A stretch of DNA of 26,660 bases from Collinsella sp. TF05-9AC (GCF_003438495.1 NZ_QSSH01000001.1:1-26660); one strand, 5' to 3'; counted from the first letter of the stretch, positions 14,576-23,440 are shown. Notes: generated by a model not told the origin, from the letters alone. Made by a program: numbers and translations.

Positions 14576-15226
14576 ATGCGTGACATTCATTGCCATATCT
14601 TGCCGGGTGTAGACGACGGCGCCGCCGATCTCGATGAGAGCTTGGCGATGCTCGAGGCTGCCAAGCGGGCCGGTGTAACCAGAATCGTTTGCACTCCTCA
14701 CTGCCGTGATCCCTATTTTGATTACGACAAGATGTGGGATGCCTTTGAGCTGCTGCGTGATAACGCTGACGGTTTTCCGCTCCAGATGGGCTTCGAGGTC
14801 AACCATCGAAAGCTCGTTGAGCTTGGTATCGATGCCGCGGAGCACTTGCATTTCGATGGGACCAACGAGTTTCTGCTCGAGCTTTCGACGCATGCCGATG
14901 CGTATGCGTTTAGAGAGTACGAGAACACGATTTACGATTTGCAGTGCCGTGGCTACCAGGTGATCATCGCTCATCCTGAGCGCTATCGTGCGGTTCAAAA
15001 GGATGTAAGCGTGGCGGAGCGCCTGGTCGATATGGGCTGCAAGCTGCAGGCTTCGGCGGACTTTATTGCCGGCGGTCGATTTGGTCGCGAGAAAAAGCCG
15101 GCACAGCGCCTGTTCGATCAGAACCTGTACAGCTTCATCGCGAGCGATGCCCATAACGTGGGTCATTACGACTGCCTGGCGAAGGCTCGCGCGAAGTTTA
15201 GCGTGCGCGGAGCTCATTTTCGCTAA
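14576..15226 (+). CDS. CpsB/CapC-type PHP-domain tyrosine-protein phosphatase
   Basis: This 216-aa metal-dependent phosphatase would dephosphorylate the preceding BY-kinase. PHP motifs are H5-C-H7, H42 in CTPH, H133 in AHPERY, and D191 and H193 in SDAHN. The ILPGVDDGA segment after the first motif is typical of CpsB/YwqE. AAGG at 14565-14568 gives an acceptable ribosome site for ATG 14576. It completes an adaptor-kinase-phosphatase operon, and no glycosyltransferase, flippase or polymerase follows. Confidence 0.92.
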   Translation: MRDIHCHILPGVDDGAADLDESLAMLEAAKRAGVTRIVCTPHCRDPYFDYDKMWDAFELLRDNADGFPLQMGFEVNHRKLVELGIDAAEHLHFDGTNEFLLELSTHADAYAFREYENTIYDLQCRGYQVIIAHPERYRAVQKDVSVAERLVDMGCKLQASADFIAGGRFGREKKPAQRLFDQNLYSFIASDAHNVGHYDCLAKARAKFSVRGAHFR

Positions 15227-15265
15227 TATCTGTCCCTAACGTTCGCATTGAATGAAAGGGCAGCC

Positions 15266-15766
15266 ATGGATATCCAACTTAAGACGGGATGCTTTGATGA
15301 CGCGGCGTTGGTGCGCCGCGTCGTTTTTATAGACGAGCAGGGCTACGAGAATGAGTTCGACGCTATCGACGAGGATCAGAGCTGCATTCATGTGACGCTC
15401 TATGTAGACGGCGAGCTTGCCGGTTGCTCGCGCGTGTTTCCCGAAGAGCTTGAGCGCGCGGCAGATTCAGAGGCTCCGGTTTCGCCGTCGTGCGATTTGG
15501 ACGAAGGCGTCGCAGCGGGGGAGACCTATATTATGGGGCGCGTGGCTGTGCTGCCGAGCATGCGCCGTCGCGGTCTGGCGAGTGCGATCGTCGATGCCAG
15601 TGCTTTGTGTGCACGCGATGCCGGCGCAAAGCTTATTAAGCTGCATGCGCAGGAATACGTGCTGCCGCTCTATGCAAAGGCGGGCTACACGCAAATTGCC
15701 CCGGTAGATTACGAAGACGAGGGCCAACCCCATGTCTGGATGGCCAAGCGCGTAGATGGCAGATAG
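15266..15766 (+). CDS. GNAT-family N-acetyltransferase
   Basis: This is a 166-aa acetyl-CoA-dependent transferase of unknown substrate. The core has the motif A region IMGRVAVLPSMRRRGLAS, where RRRGLA is the pyrophosphate-binding loop. The C-terminal motif is KLHAQEYVLPLYAKAGY. The layout is like ElaA-type GNATs. ATG 15266 has AAAGGG 6 nt upstream and is preferred to the in-frame TTG at 15248. It may be read through from the phosphatase gene 39 bp upstream, but a functional link is not evident. Confidence 0.88.
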   Translation: MDIQLKTGCFDDAALVRRVVFIDEQGYENEFDAIDEDQSCIHVTLYVDGELAGCSRVFPEELERAADSEAPVSPSCDLDEGVAAGETYIMGRVAVLPSMRRRGLASAIVDASALCARDAGAKLIKLHAQEYVLPLYAKAGYTQIAPVDYEDEGQPHVWMAKRVDGR

Positions 15767-15876
15767 GGACGTTCCTTTTCTGCCGGCGGTTGGGGACACT
15801 CCTTGGCAATTGGCGCATCGGAGCGCTTAGACATACAGTTTTTCGATTCCGTATGTATATATGCGCGCTAATGGGT

Positions 15877-15882
15877 TATAAA
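15877..15882 (+). promoter_or_regulatory. Possible -10 of htpG
   Basis: TATAAA within TTATAAAAT is the best -10 between the GNAT gene and htpG. No good -35 is found at 16-18 bp; the area upstream is AT-rich. No CIRCE (HrcA) dyad or HspR inverted repeat is visible in this gap. Confidence 0.4.
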
Positions 15883-15913
15883 ATCTAAGTCTGAACATAG
15901 CAGGTCTGCGATG

Positions 15914-15938
15914 CGGCTCGGGCAACCGGGCCGTTTTT
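15914..15938 (+). terminator. Terminator-like hairpin in the htpG leader
   Basis: CGGCTCGG / CCGGGCCG with a GCAA loop is followed by TTTTT (15934-15938). It ends only 30 bp before the htpG ATG, leaving no room for a promoter after it. It either ends the GNAT transcript with the htpG promoter reading through it, or acts as an attenuator in the htpG leader. Confidence 0.7.
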
Positions 15939-15968
15939 GCGGACGGGGATAGCGCGAAAGGACTGCAC

Positions 15969-17993
15969 ATGCGTCAATTTAAGACCGAGAGCAAAAAACT
16001 GCTCGACCTCATGATCAACTCCATCTACACCAATAAGGAAATCTTCCTGCGCGAGCTTATCTCTAACGCGAGCGACGCCGTCGACAAGCTCAACTTTAAG
16101 AGTCTGCAGGACCCGAGCGTCAAGATCGACCAGGGCAACCTGGCCATTCGCGTCTCCTTTGATAAAGACGCCCGCACCATTACCATCTCGGATAACGGCA
16201 TTGGCATGACCGCCGAGGAGCTCGAGCGCAACCTAGGCACTATCGCTCATTCCGGCTCCGAGGAGTTTAAGACCGAGAACGCCGAGCAGCAGGGTTCGGA
16301 TGTCGACATCATCGGCCAGTTTGGCGTGGGCTTCTACTCGGCTTTTATGGTCGCCAGCCATGTGAAGGTCGTCAGCCGCGCCTACGGCGAGGATGTCGCC
16401 CATGTGTGGGAATCCGACGGTCTTGAGGGCTACACCATCGAGGACGGCGAGCGCGCCGAGCACGGTACCGATGTCATCCTGACGCTGCGCGAGAACGAGA
16501 AGCTCGATGCCGACGGCGAGGCCGAGACCTACGATCGCTTCCTGACCGAGTGGGGTCTCAAGAGCCTGATTCAGCAGTACAGCAACTATGTGCGCTACCC
16601 GATTCAGATGATGGTGTCCAAGAGCCGCCAGAAACCCAAGCCCGAGGACGCCGGCGACGATTACAAGCCCGAGTACGAGGACTACCAGGAGCTCGAGACC
16701 GTCAATTCCATGACACCGATCTGGAAGAAGCGCAGCTCCGATGTCGAGCAGAAGGACTACGACGAGTTCTACAAGTCCACGTTCCACGACTTTGACGATC
16801 CTGCGCGCACCATCAGCTTCCATGCCGAGGGCACGCTCGAGTATGACGCCCTGCTGTTTGTGCCGGGACGCGCGCCGTTCGATCTGTACAGCAAGGACTA
16901 CGAGAAGGGCCTGGCGCTCTACAGCTCCAACGTCCTGATCATGGAGAAGTGCGACGACCTGCTGCCCGACTACTACAACTTTGTCCGCGGCGTCGTGGAT
17001 TCCGCCGACGTGTCGCTCAACATCTCGCGCGAGACGCTGCAGCAGAACCGTCAGCTCAAGGCCATCGCCAAGCGTGTGGAAAAGAAGATTACCGCCGACC
17101 TTGAGGATATGCGTGACAACGACCGCGAGGCCTACGAGAAGTTCTTTGAGAACTTTGGCCGCGGTCTTAAGTACGGCATCTACTCGAGCTATGGCATGAA
17201 GGCCGATGAGCTCGCCGACCTGTTGCTGTTCTGGTCTGCCAAGGAACAGAAGATGATTACCCTGGCCGAGTATGCCAAGGGCATGCCTGAGGATCAGAAG
17301 GCCATCTACTACGCCGCCGGCGACTCGCGTGAGCGCTTGGCCAAGATGCCCGTGGTAAAGGGCGTGCTCGACCGCGGCTATGACGTGCTGCTGCTGACGC
17401 AGGATGTGGATGAGTTCACGTTCCAGGCTATGCGTGAGTACGTTGCCGCCGATATGCCCAAGATCTACGAGGACGATGCCGCCCGCGAGGCTGCCGAGAA
17501 GGCCGTGGCCGATGGTGCCGAGCCCGAGGTTGAGGATCGTCACCTGGAGCTCAAGAACGTCGCAACCGGTGATCTTGACCTGGCGACCGAGGACGAGAAA
17601 AAGGAGGCCGAGGACGCCACCAAGGAGAACGAGGACCTCTTTAGCGCTATGAAGGAGGCACTCGGTGACAAGGTCGAGAAAGTTGCCGTCTCCGCGCGCC
17701 TGACCGATGCGCCCGCTTGCATCACTACCGAGGGCCCGCTTTCGCTCGAGATGGAGAAGGTGCTCCAGAAGGGACCCGAGGGCGCGCCCGACGGCATGCC
17801 CAAGAGCCAGCGCGTGCTCGAACTTAACGCCAAGCACCCGGTCTTTGACAAGCTTGTCGCTGCCCAGAAGGCAGGCGACGCCGACAAGATCAAGCAGTAC
17901 TCCGGTCTGCTCTATGACCAGGCTTTGCTGGTCGAGGGCATCCTCCCCGAGGACCCCGTAGCCTTCGCCGCAGCTGTTTGCAACTTGATGTAG
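15969..17993 (+). CDS. htpG: Molecular chaperone HtpG (Hsp90)
   Basis: HtpG is the bacterial Hsp90, an ATP-driven cytoplasmic dimer that remodels client proteins. GHKL nucleotide-site motifs are present: E29 and N33 in FLRELISNASDA, DNGIGM at 75-80, and GQFGVGFYS around 117-125. The middle domain has the catalytic-loop segment SLNISRETLQQNRQL. The C-terminal dimerisation domain ends LLVEGILPEDPVAFAAAVCNLM. At 674 aa it is slightly longer than many HtpG proteins. The extra length appears to be an acidic, Glu/Lys-rich linker around residues 505-560. AAAGGA lies before ATG 15969. It is a single gene ending at a large hairpin. Confidence 0.97.
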   Translation: MRQFKTESKKLLDLMINSIYTNKEIFLRELISNASDAVDKLNFKSLQDPSVKIDQGNLAIRVSFDKDARTITISDNGIGMTAEELERNLGTIAHSGSEEFKTENAEQQGSDVDIIGQFGVGFYSAFMVASHVKVVSRAYGEDVAHVWESDGLEGYTIEDGERAEHGTDVILTLRENEKLDADGEAETYDRFLTEWGLKSLIQQYSNYVRYPIQMMVSKSRQKPKPEDAGDDYKPEYEDYQELETVNSMTPIWKKRSSDVEQKDYDEFYKSTFHDFDDPARTISFHAEGTLEYDALLFVPGRAPFDLYSKDYEKGLALYSSNVLIMEKCDDLLPDYYNFVRGVVDSADVSLNISRETLQQNRQLKAIAKRVEKKITADLEDMRDNDREAYEKFFENFGRGLKYGIYSSYGMKADELADLLLFWSAKEQKMITLAEYAKGMPEDQKAIYYAAGDSRERLAKMPVVKGVLDRGYDVLLLTQDVDEFTFQAMREYVAADMPKIYEDDAAREAAEKAVADGAEPEVEDRHLELKNVATGDLDLATEDEKKEAEDATKENEDLFSAMKEALGDKVEKVAVSARLTDAPACITTEGPLSLEMEKVLQKGPEGAPDGMPKSQRVLELNAKHPVFDKLVAAQKAGDADKIKQYSGLLYDQALLVEGILPEDPVAFAAAVCNLM

Positions 17994-18021
17994 TTCGGGG
18001 ATACGGCACCGTAACTAGATT

Positions 18022-18096
18022 AGAACGAGAGTGGATAATCTCCCACTTTTGGCTCGAGCGCGGGCTTGAAGTGGGAGATTTTCTACTCTCGTTTTC
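18022..18096. terminator. Nested two-part hairpin after htpG
   Basis: Inner arms AATCTCCCACTT (18037-18048) and AAGTGGGAGATT (18069-18080) are perfect. Outer arms AACGAGAGT (18024-18032) and ACTCTCGTT (18085-18093) continue the stem, and TTTT overlaps the end. It probably terminates htpG. Confidence 0.75.
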
Positions 18097-18162
18097 CTCC
18101 GTCACCAAGGGATCAATTATTTGTCGGGGTTGTGGTTTTGTGACCTGCTGAAATTAAAGATA

Positions 18163-18200
18163 CTGTACAACTGTACGCTAACTCATCTTCGTAGTATATT
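18163..18200 (+). promoter_or_regulatory. Possible operator and -10 before the YhgE pair
   Basis: CTGTAC occurs twice (18163-18168 and 18171-18176), an 8-bp-spaced repeat that is also a dyad around its GTAC core. TATATT (18195-18200) could be the -10, with only a poor -35 (TGTACG) lying in the repeat. A repressor here could block RNA polymerase. Confidence 0.3.
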
Positions 18201-18307
18201 GCTACCCGCAAAAGTCAATACCATTGTGCTCCGAGACGCTAAAGCGCCTACGTACAATGGTTGTCGATAGTACGATTCGATTTAACGACAGGATGGATGG
18301 TCCAAGC

Positions 18308-21073
18308 GTGAGTCTCGGCAGCAAACTATCCAATGCAAAGGTGTCCTTTGCGATCTTTAAGCGCGACATTAAGCGACTGCTTGTGAACCCCGTCGCCTTG
18401 GTGGTTACCCTTGGCGTGTGCGTTATTCCCTCGCTGTATGCCTGGTACAACATCGTGGCCAACTGGGATCCGTACGGAAATACCCAGGGTATCAAGATTG
18501 CCATCGCCAACAACGATCGGGGCACCCAAAACGACCTGGTGGGCGATCTCAACGCGGGCGACCAGGTCGTCGATCAGCTCAAGGAGAACGATCAGCTGGG
18601 CTGGACCTTCGTCGATTCGGCGGCCGATGCCAAGGAGGGCGTCGAGAGTGGTGAGTACTATGCGGCCATCGTAATCCCCAAGAACTTCTCGGATAACCTG
18701 GTTTCGATGCTCGACGGCAACTACCATCAGCCCAAGCTTACGTACTACGTCAATGAGAAGAAGAGCGCCATTGCACCCAAGGTTACCGACACCGGTGCAA
18801 GTACCATCGAGAAGCAGATCAACTCGGAATTTGTCTCCACGGTGGGCGAGACCGTTGCCAGTATTGCCAAGGATGCCGGAGTCGATTTAAAGGACAAGGC
18901 AACCCAGACTCAGGACTCGCTGGCAAGTTCGGTGTCCGAGGCGTCCGACACCTTGGGCGAGGTGCGCGATTCGATTGGCGATATGAATGCCGCCATCGAT
19001 AAGACGAGTGGCGCTATCGCCTCGGCTGATGCGGCACTTGCCGGCTTGCAAGGCCAGGCACCGTCGCTGACGCAGGCGATCTCCCAGGGCAACGACCTGC
19101 TGAGCGAAGCTCGCACCACGGCGGGCAACTCCATCACCTCGCTCTCCAAGGCGCTCTCGGAAGGCAGCCTTGCGCTCACCAAGACGTCGGCCTCTGCGAA
19201 CGCTGCCATCGGCAAGCTGACGGGCGCGGTCACATCTACGACCACCCGTATCGACAACTCGCTCGAGTCTCTTCAAGCGACGATCGACCACAATAAGGCC
19301 GTTATCGGGCACTTGGAGATTCTCGCCAATGACACGTCGACAGGTTCCGAGGAAATTGACGCGCGCATTGTATCGACCATCGATTTGCTTCGAGAGCAGA
19401 ATGAAAAGCTTCAGAGCATCAAGGACGGTCTGTCCGCGCAGTCGAGCGCCATGGCGAATGACGCAGCGGCTGTTTCGGGTGCCAGTGACGCTATCAATAA
19501 CGCAATTCATACCGGTGCGACCAACCTTGGCCAAGCCCAGACGGACTTGGGCCAAAACGCGCTGCCGAAGGCCTCGAGCGCGCTCGACTCTTTTGCTGCC
19601 GTTTCGGGCGACCTGACCGGTATCGTCTCGGGTATGACACCTACACTTGCAAATGCGCGCGGCACGTTGGCGCAGCTTAGCGCTACGCTCGGCCAGGCCA
19701 AGACCACGCTGTCCCAGACCGATTCCTCGCTTGCCAAGGTCCAGGACAAGCTTGCAACCGCCGCCAATGACATCGCGGCGCTGCAGACCTCCGAGTCCAT
19801 GGGCGAGCTGGCCGATCTGATGGGCGTCGATGTCAATGACGTGGCAGATTTCATGGCGTCTCCGGTTGAGTTGACGTCCAAGTCAATCTATCCGGTCAAG
19901 AGCTTTGGCTCGGGCATCGCTCCCTTCTACACCAATCTGGCGCTTTGGGTGGGCGGCTATGTGCTCATCGCCATTTACAAGCTCGAGGTCGACCGTGAAG
20001 GTGTTGGCAGCTTTACGGCGCGCCAAGGCTACTTTGGCCGCTGGTTGCTCATGGTGATCCTGGGCGCGTTGCAGGCCATCATCGTTACGGTAGGCGATCT
20101 GGTGATTGGCGTGCAGTGCGTCAGCCCGCTGCTGTTCGTGCTGGGCGGCATCGCCATTTCGTTCACCTACGTCAATATCATCTATGCGCTGTCCACCACG
20201 TTTAAGCATATCGGCAAGGCTATCGGCGTCATTCTGGTTATCGTGCAGATCCCGGGTTCGTCGGGCATGTACCCCATCGAGATGATGCCCGGCTTCTTCC
20301 AGTGGCTGCACCCGCTGCTGCCCTTTACCTACGGCATCAATCTGCTGCGCGAGACGGTCGGCGGCATGTATTCGTTCAACTACCTGTTTAACCTGTGCAT
20401 TCTGGGCGTGTTCTTGATCGTGGCGCTCTTTATCGGTCTGCAGCTGCGTCCGCTGCTGCTCAACCTTAACCTGCTCTTTGATAAACAGCTTTCCACGACC
20501 GGTATGATGATTTGCGAGTCCAACGACCTGCCGCGCCAGCGCTACTCGCTGCGCACGGCCATGCGTGTCATGCTCGATTCCGATTCGTACCGTCGCGAAC
20601 TGCTCGATCATGCGGTCGCCTTTGAACATCGCTACCCGTACTACATCAAGGGCGGTTTTGCCGCCGTGGTGGGCGTTCAGGTCCTGCTCTTTGTCCTGTC
20701 GACGGTTCTCGATATCGACAACAATGGCAAGATCATTCTGCTGGTCATCTGGATTATCTCGGTCATTGCCATCTGCGGCTGGCTCATCAACATCGAGTAC
20801 ATCCGCGCAAGCCTCAACACCCAGATGCGCATCTCGGCGCTTTCGGATGAGGACCTGCGCCGCGAGATGCGCGAGCACACGGCCGCCATTCCGGCCGCTC
20901 GTCACATGTTCGGCTTGAATGCGAGCGAGCGGGGGTCTGAACCCAAGACTCAGACTGTCAGCCAATGCGGTCATCGCGATGCGGTCCATGTGCCCGAGAA
21001 CGGGGATGACACGTTTGTGATGAATGAAAAGAACGCCCCGCTCGGCAAGCACTCCAAAGGAGGTGAGGCATAA
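18308..21073 (+). CDS. YhgE/Pip-family membrane protein, long form
   Basis: This 921-aa protein has the YhgE/Pip layout: one N-terminal helix (about 29-47), a large extracellular region with predicted coiled coil (about 50-540), and an ABC-2-like membrane domain with helices near 541, 578, 607, 637 and 694. WDPYGNT just after the first helix is a family hallmark. It is unusual in having a further ~200 residues with two more helices (about 781-802 and 808-830) and a polar cytoplasmic tail. The start is uncertain: GTG 18308 follows GGATGG and begins just before the FKRDIKRLL segment; ATG 18293 and ATG 18257 are in frame. Related proteins include the phage-infection protein Pip and EsaA of type VII secretion. 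The second YhgE gene follows directly. Confidence 0.88.
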   Translation: MSLGSKLSNAKVSFAIFKRDIKRLLVNPVALVVTLGVCVIPSLYAWYNIVANWDPYGNTQGIKIAIANNDRGTQNDLVGDLNAGDQVVDQLKENDQLGWTFVDSAADAKEGVESGEYYAAIVIPKNFSDNLVSMLDGNYHQPKLTYYVNEKKSAIAPKVTDTGASTIEKQINSEFVSTVGETVASIAKDAGVDLKDKATQTQDSLASSVSEASDTLGEVRDSIGDMNAAIDKTSGAIASADAALAGLQGQAPSLTQAISQGNDLLSEARTTAGNSITSLSKALSEGSLALTKTSASANAAIGKLTGAVTSTTTRIDNSLESLQATIDHNKAVIGHLEILANDTSTGSEEIDARIVSTIDLLREQNEKLQSIKDGLSAQSSAMANDAAAVSGASDAINNAIHTGATNLGQAQTDLGQNALPKASSALDSFAAVSGDLTGIVSGMTPTLANARGTLAQLSATLGQAKTTLSQTDSSLAKVQDKLATAANDIAALQTSESMGELADLMGVDVNDVADFMASPVELTSKSIYPVKSFGSGIAPFYTNLALWVGGYVLIAIYKLEVDREGVGSFTARQGYFGRWLLMVILGALQAIIVTVGDLVIGVQCVSPLLFVLGGIAISFTYVNIIYALSTTFKHIGKAIGVILVIVQIPGSSGMYPIEMMPGFFQWLHPLLPFTYGINLLRETVGGMYSFNYLFNLCILGVFLIVALFIGLQLRPLLLNLNLLFDKQLSTTGMMICESNDLPRQRYSLRTAMRVMLDSDSYRRELLDHAVAFEHRYPYYIKGGFAAVVGVQVLLFVLSTVLDIDNNGKIILLVIWIISVIAICGWLINIEYIRASLNTQMRISALSDEDLRREMREHTAAIPAARHMFGLNASERGSEPKTQTVSQCGHRDAVHVPENGDDTFVMNEKNAPLGKHSKGGEA

Positions 21074-23263
21074 ATGAAGAACATCCTGCATCTGTTTAAG
21101 CGCGATGTCCAAAACGTGTCTCGCTCCGTAATCGGCTTGGTTGTCGTGATGGGCCTCGTTATCGTACCGTGCCTCTACGCATGGTTTAACATCGCCGGCA
21201 GCTGGGATCCGTACGGCAACACCGGCAATCTTAAGATCGCCGTGGTCAATACCGACGAGGGTTACGAGAGCGACCTGATTCCCGTCGAGGTCAACGTGGG
21301 CGAAAACGTTACCGCCGCTCTGCGTGGTAACGAGAACTTTGACTGGGTTGTGCTCAACAATCGCGATAAGGCTATCGACGGTGTTAAGTCGGGCGCTTAC
21401 TATGCGGCCGTCGTAATCCCCAAGAGCTTTAGCTCCGACATGATGACGCTCTTCTCGACCGACGTGAAACACGCCGATATTGAGTTCTATGAGAACCAGA
21501 AGGCCAACGCCATCGCCCAGATCGTGACCGAAAAGGGCTCGAGTGCCGTTCAGAGCCAGGTTAACGAGACCTTTACCAAGACCATCACGTCCATCGGTCT
21601 TAAGACGGTGTCCAACCTGCTCGATTACATGAGCACCGACCAAGTGAGCAACTTTATCGCCAACCTGTCCTCGACGCTCGGCGACTCGGTTCAGGACCTG
21701 CAGGACATCAAGGCCAGCGCGACTTCGCTTGCGGGCATTTTGAGTTCGACCTCCGATTCGCTGACGTCGGCGGGCGGCCTGCTCAAGCAAACCGGGACCA
21801 CCGACCAGTCGGTGAAGCAGCTGATGGAGCATGCCGAGAGCGGTATTGCTGATTCCGGGCAGGCGCTCAAGGCAGCCAGCGATGCCATCGATGCGGCGAT
21901 TGATGGAAGTGCCGGGTCGTTCGACAACGTGTCCACCGAGCTCGCAAAGGCCTTTGGCGCCGCGAACCAGCATGTCGATCTGACGGTAGCACAGCTCAAC
22001 GACGGTGCCGCGTCGCTCAACGCGCGTGCCGATGAGATTGACGCTGCGGCCGATAAGCTCCGCAGCCTTGCCGGCCAGGTGAGTAACGACAAGCTCAAGG
22101 AAGGGCTTGAGGACGCGGCTGCAGAGCTGGGCAAAATCGCGACGGAGTACCGCAACAATGCCAAGGAGCTGACGGGCATCGCGACGTCGCTCTCGGACAG
22201 CATGGCAAAGGTTAACGATGTCCGCGCCGAAACCGACCAGGCGATCGCCGACGCCAAGGCGGGCGTCTCGGGTGCCAAGATCGATTACGACTCCACATTC
22301 TCGGCTAAGGCTAAGGAGCTCAAGAAGACCATTTCGGGTGTTTTGGATTCGCTGAACGGCATCTCGAGCGATCTTGATAGCGCTGTTGCCGGTCTAACCG
22401 ATGCATCCGGTTCGCTGGCAAAGGGCCTCTCCAAGGCTGCAAAGCTGGTCAACAAGGCTTCCGATCAGCTGGGTGAAGCGTCCGATAAGATCAGTGCCTT
22501 TAAGGACGAGCTCGACGGTGCCCTGATGTCGGACGATCTGGCCACGATCAAGACGATGATTGGCAATGATCCCGAGGGTTTGGCCGTGTCGCTTTCCGGT
22601 CCTGTCGCGCTCGATCGCAAGCCGGTCTATCCGATCCGCAACTACGGCTCGGCCATGGCGCCGTTCTACACGATTCTGTCGCTCTGGGTCGGCTCGATCG
22701 TGCTGGCGGCCATGATGAAGGTGTCGGTTGACGACGAACTCATCAATGAGTTAATCCCCGTGCGCTTGCACGAGATCTACCTGGGTCGCTACCTGTTCTT
22801 TGGCGGTCTGGCCCTGCTGCAGGCAACGCTCGTGTGCGCGGGCGACATCCTGTTCTTTGGCATCCAGTGCGACGACCCGCTGCAGTTTGTGCTGGCGGGC
22901 TGGGTCGCGAGTCTCGTGTTCTCCAATATCGTCTACACGCTTACGGTGTCGTTTGGCGATATCGGCAAGGCTTTGGCCGTTGTGCTGCTGGTCATGCAGG
23001 TCGGCGGTTCGGGCGGTACGTTCCCCATCGAGATGACCGGCCCTGTGTTCCAGGCGATCTATCCGTTCCTGCCGTTTACCCATGGCATTAACGCCATGCA
23101 TGCCGCCATGGCCGGTGCCTACCATATGGAGTACTGGATTGAGCTGGGCATCTTGGCGAGCTATCTGATTCCGTCGCTGGCCCTGGGCGTCATCTTCCGC
23201 CGTCCGGTCATCAAAGCCAACGACTGGATCATCGAAAAGCTGGAGTCGACAAAGCTAATTTAG
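21074..23263 (+). CDS. YhgE/Pip-family membrane protein, short form
   Basis: This 729-aa protein is the usual YhgE length. Helix 1 (about 18-40) is followed by SWDPYGNTGN, then ~490 extracellular residues rich in Ala, Ser and Asp with long heptad-like stretches. Five helices follow near 532, 573, 602, 633 and 691. ATG 21074 immediately follows the stop of the long form, and its ribosome site AAAGGAGGTGA (21056-21066) lies inside that gene's last codons, so the two are translationally linked. Similar topology and sequence suggest an old tandem duplication and possibly a heterodimer. Function is not established; no ATPase subunit is next to them. Confidence 0.9.
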   Translation: MKNILHLFKRDVQNVSRSVIGLVVVMGLVIVPCLYAWFNIAGSWDPYGNTGNLKIAVVNTDEGYESDLIPVEVNVGENVTAALRGNENFDWVVLNNRDKAIDGVKSGAYYAAVVIPKSFSSDMMTLFSTDVKHADIEFYENQKANAIAQIVTEKGSSAVQSQVNETFTKTITSIGLKTVSNLLDYMSTDQVSNFIANLSSTLGDSVQDLQDIKASATSLAGILSSTSDSLTSAGGLLKQTGTTDQSVKQLMEHAESGIADSGQALKAASDAIDAAIDGSAGSFDNVSTELAKAFGAANQHVDLTVAQLNDGAASLNARADEIDAAADKLRSLAGQVSNDKLKEGLEDAAAELGKIATEYRNNAKELTGIATSLSDSMAKVNDVRAETDQAIADAKAGVSGAKIDYDSTFSAKAKELKKTISGVLDSLNGISSDLDSAVAGLTDASGSLAKGLSKAAKLVNKASDQLGEASDKISAFKDELDGALMSDDLATIKTMIGNDPEGLAVSLSGPVALDRKPVYPIRNYGSAMAPFYTILSLWVGSIVLAAMMKVSVDDELINELIPVRLHEIYLGRYLFFGGLALLQATLVCAGDILFFGIQCDDPLQFVLAGWVASLVFSNIVYTLTVSFGDIGKALAVVLLVMQVGGSGGTFPIEMTGPVFQAIYPFLPFTHGINAMHAAMAGAYHMEYWIELGILASYLIPSLALGVIFRRPVIKANDWIIEKLESTKLI

Positions 23264-23303
23264 TGCGGCAACGTTAACGCTGATGTAGCACTAATGCCAG
23301 CGA

Positions 23304-23403
23304 GCGAGCCGCATTTGCGCCAAGGTGACGTGAAATGAAAGGGCGCTGACCTTCTGGTCGCGCCCTTGAAATTGAACGTCAGATTGGCGTGAATGCGGCT
23401 CGC
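23304..23403. repeat. 100-nt imperfect inverted repeat
   Basis: The outer 20 bases on each side match at 18 of 20 positions, starting GCGAGCCGCATT (23304-23315) against AATGCGGCTCGC (23392-23403). TGACGT (23326-23331) pairs with ACGTCA (23376-23381). The centre is AAGGGCGC-T-GACC-TTCT-GGTC-GCGCCCTT (23339-23367). Most of the 100 nt could fold into one hairpin. CAGCG occurs one base outside each end, possibly a target duplication or chance. No T run follows. It may be a MITE-like element or a large terminator of the YhgE operon. Confidence 0.75.
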
Positions 23404-23418
23404 GCAGCGTCGGCCGGG

Positions 23419-23440
23419 CCGCCGTTCGGTAGAACGGCGG
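23419..23440. other. Perfect 9-bp hairpin
   Basis: CCGCCGTTC and GAACGGCGG enclose a GGTA loop, with AAC rather than a T run after it. The gap 23264-23602 (339 bp) holds this hairpin, the 100-nt inverted repeat, one terminator and one promoter; I see no gene in it. Confidence 0.6.

Noticed and set aside
15767..15968. CIRCE or HAIR heat-shock operator before htpG
   Set aside because: I looked for TTAGCACTC-N9-GAGTGCTAA and CTTGAGT-N7-ACTCAAG and found neither.
16233..17837. Long open frame (534 codons) on the minus strand opposite htpG
   Set aside because: It is a mirror of strong third-position GC in a clear HtpG gene. The translated product is low-complexity Leu/Val/Gly/His-rich and has no sensible domain.
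19883..21973. Long minus-strand open frame (696 codons) across both YhgE genes
   Set aside because: It overlaps two well-supported genes and their shared ribosome site. Its product is rich in His, Arg and Gln, as expected for an antisense frame.
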